Below are positions 56,301-64,000 of a stretch of 64,000 bases of DNA, piece by piece; position 1 is the stretch's first letter, and every line of letters begins with the position of its first letter. Source of the stretch: Microglena sp. YARC (Eukaryota; Chlorophyta; Chlorophyceae; Chlamydomonadales; Chlamydomonadaceae); NCBI GenBank assembly GCA_022414725.1, contig CM039464.1:2699364-2763363 (forward strand), read 5' to 3'. The notes beneath the pieces are model-generated. The model did no database searches and was not told the DNA's origin. It saw only the letters and a program-made list of their open reading frames with translations. A program made the translations under genes and the position numbers.

Positions 56301-56951
56301 TAGGTGCTTTGCTATACCTGGCCACTTGCACCAGGCCTGATATTTCCTTTGCTGTTAGCTATTTATCCAGGTTCTCTGCTCACCCTACAGTCCCTCTCTG
56401 GGGGGCTGCCAAACGGTTACTCTTGTATTTGAGAACACATTCTCACCTGGGTCTCACTTACACCCACAGCCCTGATTTCACTTTTACTGTCTTTAGTGAC
56501 TCATCTTATGCTGATGATGGGTCTGACAGGAGATCTCAGACTGGCTTTGCAGTTCTAGCTGGGTGGGTGCATTGTTAACTGGATGAGCAAGCGACAGCCT
56601 ACTGTTGCTATTAGCTCTAGTGAGGCTGAGTATCAGGCCCTGTCCCAGGCTGCCAGGGAGGTCCAATGGTTGAAGAAATTGAGGGTGGATCTGGGTTTGC
56701 CTTGTGCTTTGGTTACAATTCAGGGTGACAACTTAGGTTCCCTGAGTTGGGCCACTGACTGGCAGCTTCTGCCTCGCAGCAAGCACATTGATGTTATTCA
56801 TCACTACATCAAGGAGCTGGTGGAGGATGGCCAACTGGCTGTTGCCTATGTTAACACTGTGGATAACTGTGCTGACCCCTTCACCAAGCCCCTTGATCCT
56901 GCTGTGTTCTGGCGGTTTGTCCGTATGCTTGGAATGACCGCTACTTCTTAG
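53301..56951 (+). CDS. Pol of element 2: protease, integrase, RT, RNase H
   Basis: Protease: WHVDSGAGMSITGD at 53323. GAG-pre-integrase: WHRRLGHPGYDALHNL and CDACQKAKG, the HHCC zinc site. Integrase core: LHLDIMG (D, about 53995), LRSDRAKDF (D, about 54185) and NATVERYDG (E, about 54300), then FWPYAFLAACYLRNRLP. RT: QWLLAMKDEMASLHAHGTW, RWLFVKKIG, FVVRGFLQRPGLDF, SLYGLKQAPRAW and YVDD at 55978-55989. RNase H: DSSYADDGSDRRSQTGF, then ISSSEAEYQAL and KHIDVIHHYIKE. Frame changes near 54490, 55250, 55711, 56095, 56220 and 56570. The stop is TAG at 56949-56951. Confidence 0.92.
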
Positions 56952-57229
56952 GGTCATTTTTTAGTTTTTTTGTTACATACGTTTCTTGTTTTTTGGTTAT
57001 CATTGTATGGCATTAGGTTCCTATTCCCGGATCGGGTTTTTCTATACCGTTGTTACCCGTCATTGATATTCGGTTATCCTCTTTTCTCCCTTGGCACTCT
57101 TTGGTATTTTGCCTTGGTCCATTCCTTCATTTACACCTTTGGGTTACATTTGAAGTTCTCTCGTTTTTTCGGAGTTCTTTAATTTTTTTTTTAATCTGTT
57201 ACATATAGTTCTATGTCCCCAGTGCCATA

Positions 57230-57272
57230 GGTGGAGTAGTAGTATTGTATGTCACCTGTGTCATAGGTGGAG
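57230..57272 (+). promoter_or_regulatory. Polypurine tract region before the 3' LTR of element 2
   Basis: CATAGGTGGAG ends directly before the LTR at 57273. Element 1 has the same AGGTGGAG at its 3' LTR and element 3 its complement. 56952-57229 is non-coding. Confidence 0.65.
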
Positions 57273-57666
57273 TGTCAGCATGAATTGCGGTGCTCTCAAG
57301 CGTTTTATGACTTGGTGACTACTTATGTACTCCCTTAGAACTATCGGCCCTGATAGCTTCCCATAGTGATAGCTTCCCGTAGAACTGAGTCATCCTTTAG
57401 TGACTCAGTGTCAGCTTCCTATTGACTGCCTGTCTCTCTGTGTCTTATCGGTCTCTCCCTGACATCTCCTGTGTTAAACGGTGTCAGGGTGACAAGATCC
57501 GGGCTTAGGGTCTATTCAGGTTACAGGCATCCACTTCGCCCACCGCTGGTGTCCTTTAGTGAACGTCCTTGCTTGTAACGTTATTCTCGTCTCTGTGTAT
57601 AGATTGGCGCGTCTGTCTCCGCTGCATACATCTCTGTCCACTCTTAGAAGTGCTTAATAGCTGATA
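57273..57666 (+). repeat. 3' LTR of element 2
   Basis: 394 bp. The differences from the 5' LTR are TTCAGGTTACAGG (versus TTCAGCTTACAGG) and AGTGAACGTCC (versus AGTGTACGTCC). Confidence 0.95.
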
Positions 57667-57886
57667 ACCTATAGCTAGCTAGTGCGTCTGATTGTCGGGC
57701 AGCTGACATGACGGGCATTCCACAGCACTAGCAAACTTGGCGCTTCAACGAGTGTCTGTCTGGCTTGGGGAGCAGACAAGACGTTGTTGCGCGGGGCTAA
57801 ACAAGGAACTGTGCTTGCATCTATGGCTCCGCCAGATCTGGAAAAGAAGCGGGTTATCAGGACTCCCAGCAAACAAATCCAAGGGC

Positions 57887-58006
57887 TATACTGCACTTTC
57901 CCCTCCTCCCACGAACATCTGTTAAATTTGGAACGATTCAGAGAAGATTAGCATGGCCCCTGCGCAAGGATGACACGCACAAATCGAGAAATGGTTCCAA
58001 ATTTTT
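57887..58006 (+). pseudogene. U6 snRNA copy 2, missing 5' stem-loop
   Basis: TATACT at 57887, then GAACATCTGTTAAATTTGG at 57913. The ~10 nt giving the 5' half of the stem are lost (CCTCCCACGAAC instead of CCGTTCTCTCGAGAAC). The ACAGAGA box is altered to TTCAGAGA. The 3' part and the T run are intact. Confidence 0.8.
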
Positions 58007-58144
58007 CGCTACCCCAACCAGAACCTTATAGGGAGAGGGGGTACTTCTCAGTCAGATCACACCCTGGTCCTGTCTCTCATCTGATAGCCAGCGCATATCT
58101 TATTCATGTGTAGGTATGTTACATTAATATACATTACGATGGCG

Positions 58145-58219
58145 AACCTGCGACAGAAATGCTATGAGCCCCAAATTGCAAGGCTCCGGCCCGTATACCG
58201 TTGGGCGTTACGTGTTGCA
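58145..58219 (-). repeat. tRNA-like segment in the U6 spacer (representative)
   Basis: On the minus strand it carries ACACGTAACGCCCAACGG, TATACGGGCCGGAGCC and TTGCAATTTGGGGCTC, as in the 311-bp array. The box B region has changed (GGTTCGCCATC) and no T run follows. Equivalent copies lie near 50222, 59032, 59917, 60805 and 61691. Confidence 0.7.
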
Positions 58220-58762
58220 GCTCCCCGCCCACCCGACCGCTGCCACTTCTGCACATTTAGACGTCATAAACTGTCTAATAAAAAAATAATGATAAAGCAG
58301 GGGTATGCTTCTCATATTATTTTGCAGCGTTGTTACAGATTTTTGCTGTGCTATCACACTCAACTAGATCTGACACCCCGATTCTTTAAGATTGAAACCC
58401 CAAACGCACTATCATCCTAATGAGAGTCCTGGCCTTAGACACAACCAGTCACTGAGTGGGGAGAAGGTTGTTAACAGGGGGTTCTATTCTGGGCTACACC
58501 TGGCTGCTTCTAGGCAGCTCCCTCTCCCCTTCCTGGGGCCAAACCTATAGCTAGCTAGTGCGTCTGATTGTCGGGCAGCTGACATGACGGGCATTCCACA
58601 GCACTAGCAAACTTGGCGCTTCAACGAGTGTCTGTCTGGCTTGGGGAGCAGACAAGACGTTGTTGCGCGGGGCTAAACAAGGAACTGTGCTTGCATCTAT
58701 GGCCCCGCCAGATCTGGAAAAGGCGCGGGTTATCAGGACTCCCAGCAAACAAATCCAAGGGC

Positions 58763-58768
58763 TATACT
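58763..58768 (+). promoter_or_regulatory. TATA-like element of U6 copy 3
   Basis: TATACT, 26 bp before the RNA start. The same spacing is seen at 59650, 60539, 61424 and 62308 for the other copies, consistent with the -25 to -30 TATA of plant-type U6 promoters. Confidence 0.6.
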
Positions 58769-58788
58769 GCACATTCCGCTCCTCTTCC

Positions 58789-58893
58789 GTTCTCTCGAGA
58801 ACATCTGTTAAAATTGGAACGGTACAGAGAAGATTAGCATGGCCCCTGCGCAAGGATGACACGCACAAATCGAGAAATGGTTCCAAATTTTTT
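58789..58893 (+). ncRNA. U6: U6 spliceosomal snRNA, copy 3
   Basis: Starts with the 5' stem-loop GTTCT-CTCG-AGAAC. Then follow ACATCTGTTAAAATTGGAAC, the ACAGAGA box, the AGC triad in GATTAGCATGG, CCCCTGCGCAAGGATGACAC, the 3' ISL and AAATGGTTCC, and a T6 terminator at 58888-58893. The length of about 100 nt fits the family. It is the catalytic snRNA that pairs with the 5' splice site and with U2 and U4. Sequence is intact throughout. Confidence 0.97.
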
Positions 58894-59675
58894 CGCTACC
58901 CCAACCAGAACCTTATAGGGAGAGGGGGTACTTCTCAGTCAGATCACACCCTGGTCCTGTCTCTCATCTGATAGCCAGCGCATATCTTATTCATGTGTAG
59001 GTATGTTACATTAATATACATTACGATGGCAAACCTGCGACAGAAATGCTATGAGCCCCAAATTGCAAGGCTCCGGCCCGTATACCGTTGGGCGTTACGT
59101 GTTGCAGCTCCCCGCCCACCCGACCGCTGCCACTTCTGCACATTTAGACGTCATAAACTGTCTAATAAAAAAATAATGATAAAGCAGGGGTATGCTTCTC
59201 ATATTATTTGCAGCGTTGTTACAGATTTTTTGCTGTGCTATCACACTCAACTAGATCTGACACCCCGATTCTTTAAGATTGAAACCCCAAACGCACTATC
59301 ATCCTAATGAGAGTCCTGGCCTTAGACACAACCAGTCACTGAGTGGGGAGAAGGTTGTTAACAGGGGGTTCTATTCTGGGCTACACCTGGCTGCTTCTAG
59401 GCAGCTCCCTCTCCCCTTCCTGGGGCCAAACCTATAGCTAGCTAGTGCGTCTGATTGTCGGGCAGCTGACATGACGGGCATTCCACAGCACTAGCAAACT
59501 TGGCGCTTCAACGAGTGTCTGTCTGGCTTGGGGAGCAGACAAGACGTTGTTGCGCGGGGCTAAACAAGGAACTGTGCTTGCATCTATGGCCCCGCCAGAT
59601 CTGGAAAAGAAGCGGGTTATCAGGACTCCCAGCAAACAAATCCAAGGGCTATACTGCACATTCCGCTCCTCTTCC

Positions 59676-59695
59676 GTTCTCTCGAGAACATCTGT

Positions 59696-59727
<32 letters not shown>

Positions 59728-59780
59728 GGCCCCTGCGCAAGGATGACACGCACAAATCGAGAAATGGTTCCAAATGTTTT
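59676..59780 (+). ncRNA. U6: U6 spliceosomal snRNA, copy 4
   Basis: Identical to copy 3 in the core (GGAACGATACAGAGAAGATT). The terminator is reduced to AAATGTTTT, so T4 instead of T6. The 5' stem and TATACT are intact. Confidence 0.95.
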
Positions 59781-60564
59781 CGCTGCCCCAACCAGAACCT
59801 TATAGGGGAGAGGGGGTACTTCTCAGTCAGATCACACCTGGTCCTGTCTCTCATCTGATAGCCAGCGCATATCTTATTCATGTGTAGGTATGTTACATTA
59901 ATATACATTACGATGGCGAACCTGCGACAGAAATGCTATGAGCCCCAAATTGCAAGGCTCCGGCCCGTATACCGTTGGGCGTTACGTGTTGCAGCTCCCC
60001 GCCCACCCGACCGCTGCCACTTCTGCACATTTAGACGTCATAAACTGTCTAATAAAAAAAATAATGATAAAGCAGGGGTATGCTTCTCATATTTATTTGC
60101 AGCGTTGTTACAGATTTTTGCTGTGCTATCACACTCAACTAGATCTGACACCCCGATTCTTTAAGATTGAAACCCCAAACGCACTATCATCCTAATGAGA
60201 GTCCTGGCCTTAGACACAACCAGTCACTGAGTGGGGAGAAGGTTGTTAACAGGGGGTTCTATTCTGGGCTACACCTGGCTGCTTCTAGGCAGCTCCCTCT
60301 CCCCTTCCTGGGGCCAAACCTATAGCTAGCTAGTGCGTCTGATTGTCGGGCAGCTGACATGACGGGCATTCCACAGCACTAGCAAACTTGGCGCTTCAAC
60401 GAGTGTCTGTCTGGCTTGGGGAGCAGACAAGACGTTGTTGCGCGGGGCTAAACAAGGAACTGTGCTTGCATCTATGGCCCCGCCAGATCTGGAAAAGAAG
60501 CGGGTTATCAGGACTCTCCAGCAAACAAATCCAAGGGCTATACTGCACATTCCGCTCCTCTTCC

Positions 60565-60669
60565 GTTCTCTCGAGAACATCTGTTAAAATTGGAACGGTA
60601 CAGAGAAGATTAGCATGGCCCCTGCGCAAGGATGACACGCACAAATCGAGAAATGGTTCCAAATTTTTT
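60565..60669 (+). ncRNA. U6: U6 spliceosomal snRNA, copy 5
   Basis: Complete: 5' stem, ACAGAGA, AGC triad, T6. It carries GGAACGGTACAGAGA as in copy 3. Confidence 0.97.
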
Positions 60670-61449
60670 CGCTACCCAACCAGAACCTTATAGGGAGAGG
60701 GGGTACTTCTCAGTCAGATCACACCCTGGTCCTGTCTCTCATCTGATAGCCAGCGCATATCTTATTCATGTGTAGGTATGTTACATTAATATACATTACG
60801 ATGGCAAACCTGCGACAGAAAATGCTATGAGCCCCAAATTGCAAGGCTCCGGCCCGTATACCGTTGGGCGTTACGTGTTGCAGCTCCCCGCCACCCGACC
60901 GCTTGCCACTTCTGCACATTTAGACGTCATAAACTGTCTAATAAAAAAATAATGATAAAGCAGGGGTATGCTTCTCATATTATTTTGCAGCGTTGTTACA
61001 GATTTTTGCTGTGCTATCACACTCAACTAGATCTGACACCCCGATTCTTTAAGATTGAAACCCCAAACGCACTATCATCCTAATGAGAGTCCTGGCCTTA
61101 GACACAACCAGTCACTGAGTGGGGAGAAGGTTGTTAACAGGGGGTTCTATTCTGGGCTACACCTGGCTGCTTCTAGGCAGCTCCCTCTCCCCTTCCTGGG
61201 GCCAACCTATAGCTAGCTAGTGCGTCTGATTGTCGGGCAGCTGACATGACGGGCATTCCACAAGCACTAGCAAACTTGGCGCTTCAACGAGTGTCTGTCT
61301 GGCTGGGGAGCAGACAAGACGTTGTTGCGCGGGGCTAAACAAGGAACTGTGCTTGCATCTATGGCCCGCCAGATCTGGAAAAGAAGCGGGTTATCAGGAC
61401 TCCCAGCAAACAAATCCAAGGGCTATACTGCACATTCCGCTCCTCTTCC

Positions 61450-61555
61450 GTTCTCTCGAGAACATCTGTTAAAATTGGAACGATACAGAGAAGATTTAGC
61501 ATGGCCCCTGCGCAAGGATGACACGCACAAATCGAGAAATGGTTCCAAATTTTTT
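61450..61555 (+). ncRNA. U6: U6 spliceosomal snRNA, copy 6 (one inserted T)
   Basis: All parts are present, but AGAAGATTTAGC has one additional T between the ACAGAGA box and the AGC triad, a spacing that is strictly kept in functional U6. It is either a pseudogene or a one-base sequence error. Confidence 0.88.
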
Positions 61556-62333
61556 CGCTGCCCAACCAGAACCTTATAGGGAGAGGGGGTACTTCTCAGT
61601 CAGATCACACCCTGGTCCTGTCTCTCATCTGATAGCCAGCGCATATCTTATTCATGTGTAGGTATGTTACATTAATATACATTACGATGGCGAACCTGCG
61701 ACAGAAATGCTATGAGCCCCAAATTGCAAGGCTCCGGCCCGTATACCGTTGGGCGTTACGTGTTGCAGCTCCCCGCCCAGCCGACCGCTGCCACTTCTGC
61801 ACATTTAGACGTCATAAACTGTCTAATAAAAAAATAATGATAAAGCAGGGGTATGCTTCTCATATTATTTGCAGCGTTGTTACAGATTTTTGCTGTGCTA
61901 TCACACTCAACTAGATCTGACACCCCGATTCTTTAAGATTGAAACCCCAAACGCACTATCATCCTAATGAGAGTCCTGGCCTTAGACACAACCAGTCACT
62001 GAGTGGGGAGAAGGTTGTTAACAGGGGGTTCTATTCTGGGCTACACCTGGCTGCTTCTAGGCAGCTCCTCTCCCTTCCTGGGGGGCCAAACCTATAGCTA
62101 GCTAGTGCGTCTGATTGTCGGGCAGCTGACATGACGGGCATTCCACAGCACTAGCAAACTTGGCGCTTCAACGAGTGTCTGTCTGGCTTGGGGAGCAGAC
62201 AAGACGTTGTTGCGCGGGGCTAAACAAGGAACTGTGCTTGCATCTATGGCTCCGCCAGATCTGGAAAAGGCGCGGTTATCAGGACTCCAGCAAACAAATC
62301 CAAGGGCTATACTGCACATTCCGCTCCTCTTCC

Positions 62334-62353
62334 TTTCTCTCGAGAACATCTGT

Positions 62354-62385
<32 letters not shown>

Positions 62386-62392
62386 GGCCCCT
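62334..62392 (+). pseudogene. U6 snRNA copy 7, truncated by element 3
   Basis: TTTCTCTCGAGAACATCTG through AGCATGGCCCCT, then retroelement sequence. TATACT at 62308 is intact. The first stem base has changed (G to T). Confidence 0.9.
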
Positions 62393-62773
62393 TATTAGCT
62401 TTGATAACACTCCGGATGAGTGGACTTTGTGTGTGCAGCACGCCAATCTATATATGCAGAGACGAGAGTAAGTTACAAGCACAGGAGACCCATTAAGGGG
62501 CACCAGTGGAGGAAGAAAGAAAGGTAGGCTATACCCTGATAAGGGTTAGACACTATACAGTCAATGTCAGAGGAAACCGGGCAGCCGGGAAACTATCAGG
62601 GTAAAGGCAAGACCGGTGAAGTAGCTGACAGGAACCTATCACTGAGTCACTCAATGACTCAGGCTAAGGGAAACTGTCACTACGGGAAGCTGTCAGGGCC
62701 GATAGTTCTAAGGGAGTACAGAAGTAGTCACCAAGTCATAAAACGCGTGAGAGCAACGCAATTCATGCTGACA
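62393..62773 (-). repeat. 3' LTR of element 3
   Basis: On the minus strand it starts TGTCAGCATGAATTGCG like element 2, but its distal end (CACTCCGGATGAG and AGTTACAAGCACAGGAG on +) is closer to element 1, so it is a mosaic of the two LTR types. Confidence 0.88.
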
Positions 62774-64000
62774 CTCCACCTATGACACAGGTGACATACA
62801 TATACTACTTCTCCACCTATGGCACTGGTGACATAGAACTATAAACTGGTGGCAAACAAAAGTTATGAGGAACGGCGGAAAAATCAGGAAACCAGAAGAA
62901 AGCCTTGTCTAAAATAAAAGGATGAGAAAGGATGAACCAAAAACCACTGTAGTACTCCGAAAAATGTAGCAGCAAAAAAAACTTGGGTCATACCGAGCAG
63001 AGCTGAGACCAAAACGGAAATGTAACCATCCATGGTAAGCGCAAAAATACTATTCATCCAGAATAGGAGGCACCAAACCAGAAATCACAGGGAGGCCAAA
63101 ACAGAAATCAATCCCAAATACCAAAGGAAGGGGGAACAACGGTGACTAAAAGAACCGAGAACGTAACCTAAAGAGAAGACTGAAAAAACGTATATCAAAG
63201 TTGGGGAACAACGGTATAGAAAACCCGATCCGGGTATAGGAACCTAACGCCAATCAATGATAACCAAAGAGACGGATTGAAATATCGTGTGAGAGCAGCA
63301 CACGAGAGAATCAAAACCTAAAGGACGCAGACAAGAGGACACTAAAGACTACGATGGAAAAATAAAGTCGATGGAAAAAATCCACTACCTTAAAAACTAT
63401 TCTTAGCATAGAATTCATGACTAGGTTGGGATGAAAAAACCATGATGAACTGGTTTCTTACTCAAAGATGGAAGTAAGAAGATTTATGAAAGTTAATTAT
63501 CATAAATCCCCAGTTACGGCACTAACTAAAACATTCTAGGAGGTGGGTATCGCACCGCAAAGAACTCATGCACTCAAGACAAACCAAGCACCTAACCACA
63601 AGCAAACTAACCTGCAGCAACTGAAAATCCAAAGGATGCGGAGATAAATCTCAAGAAACTTGTAACCAACAAAGGAAACACAGTTCAATGAACAACAGGA
63701 GTTTAGACGTACAAACACAGTACAGAAAACTTAATGTCCACTTGAAAAATAGTAAACGCAGAAAAAAGGACGTCAAAGAATTGACTGCAAAGGATGGACT
63801 GAAAGGGCGCTTGAAATACACTCGGAAAACAAGAAAGAGGTGAGCGGCGGTACATCTGCAAGTACAACTGCAAGATTACCCAGCCCACCAATTCACAGTA
63901 AAAATCCGAAGGGAAACAACTACTACACTCCACAAAAAGTTCCAATCACATGAGGGGCTGGTGATCTAAAAACAGTTTGGAGTAAAAAGAAATAGCTAAT
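62393..64000 (-). mobile_element. Copia element 3, minus strand, inserted in a U6 gene, cut by the window end
   Basis: Begins at 62393 with TATTAGC (the complement of GCTAATA, against GCTGATA in the other elements). It has an LTR of 381 bp (62393-62773) and then the complement of the AGGTGGAG purine tract. From there to 64000 the sequence is the reverse complement of the non-coding 3' region of element 1 (48525-49736). No coding domain lies inside the window. Confidence 0.92.

Larger units (their letters stand above)
50623..57666 (+). mobile_element. Copia element 2, young, with gag, intron-like gap and pol
   Basis: A 7044-bp Ty1/copia element. Two 394-bp LTRs differ at only 2 positions. The target duplication is ACCTA (50618-50622 and 57667-57671), and the element disrupts the sequence AACCTATAGCTAGC found intact in the other U6 units. 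Gene order is gag, protease, integrase, RT, RNase H. About seven single-base frame changes, several at homopolymers, break the reading frame although the LTRs are almost identical. Confidence 0.96.
45646..62392 (+). repeat. U6 snRNA tandem locus (unit about 887 bp), interrupted by three retroelements
   Basis: Each unit holds a U6 gene, a downstream spacer with a 75-bp tRNA-like segment (for example 58145-58219, sharing the GCCCAACGGTATACGGGC hairpin with the 311-bp array), and an upstream region beginning AACCTATAGCTAGCTAGTGC. U6 starts are spaced 887, 889, 885 and 884 bp (58789, 59676, 60565, 61450, 62334). Seven U6 copies are visible, of which two are split by retroelements. The first unit (45646-45762) lacks its upstream promoter. 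Confidence 0.93.

Noticed and set aside
45646..62392. Other snRNA or 5S rRNA genes in the U6 unit
   Set aside because: I looked for U1, U2, U4, U5 and 5S signature words in the spacer and found none.

Overview
The window is eukaryotic nuclear DNA that is very rich in repeats. It holds GT-AG introns, a TATA-box promoter, one intact tRNA-Arg(UCG), a U6 snRNA gene array, Ty1/copia LTR retrotransposons and plant-type TTTAGGG interstitial repeats. I infer a green alga (chlorophyte or prasinophyte). The species cannot be fixed from the sequence alone.

Layout: 1-1860 is a CCCAT satellite. 1.85-5.3 kb holds short tandem repeats, tRNA-derived SINE-like copies and a small MITE-like element. A canonical tRNA-Arg lies at 5304-5376. 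One protein gene on the + strand fills about 6.2-25.1 kb. It has a TATA box, a signal peptide, a proline-rich repeat region, Cys-rich exons, a Pro/Tyr-rich linker and a C-terminal PQQ-type beta-propeller. Its introns are swollen by minisatellites and by many tandem copies of the exon edges together with their splice sites.

26.58-31.48 kb is a degenerate copia-type LTR element with gag, a protease-like and an integrase-derived segment, and no recognisable reverse transcriptase. 31.5-32.8 kb is a 77-bp minisatellite. 36.0-45.6 kb is an array of 31 units of about 311 bp. Each unit carries a minus-strand tRNA-like module with box A-like and box B sequences, and in most units an oligo-T terminator.

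The array abuts a tandem U6 snRNA locus (45.7-62.4 kb, unit about 887 bp). Three related copia elements sit in this locus. Element 1 (4.3 kb, degenerate) splits a U6 gene. Element 2 (7.0 kb, young, gag and pol) lies in a U6 spacer. Element 3 (minus strand, cut by the window end) splits another U6 gene within about 6 bp of the equivalent site. Element 2 has a 50-nt GT-AG interval between gag and pol. Its removal would fuse the two frames and its retention would end Gag at a stop codon.

The strongest candidates for something undescribed are: (i) copia integration inside U6 snRNA genes; (ii) a gag-pol switch by intron retention; (iii) the 31-unit Pol III-like tRNA-derived array sharing a module with the U6 spacer; (iv) amplification of exon edges around a secreted PQQ-propeller gene.
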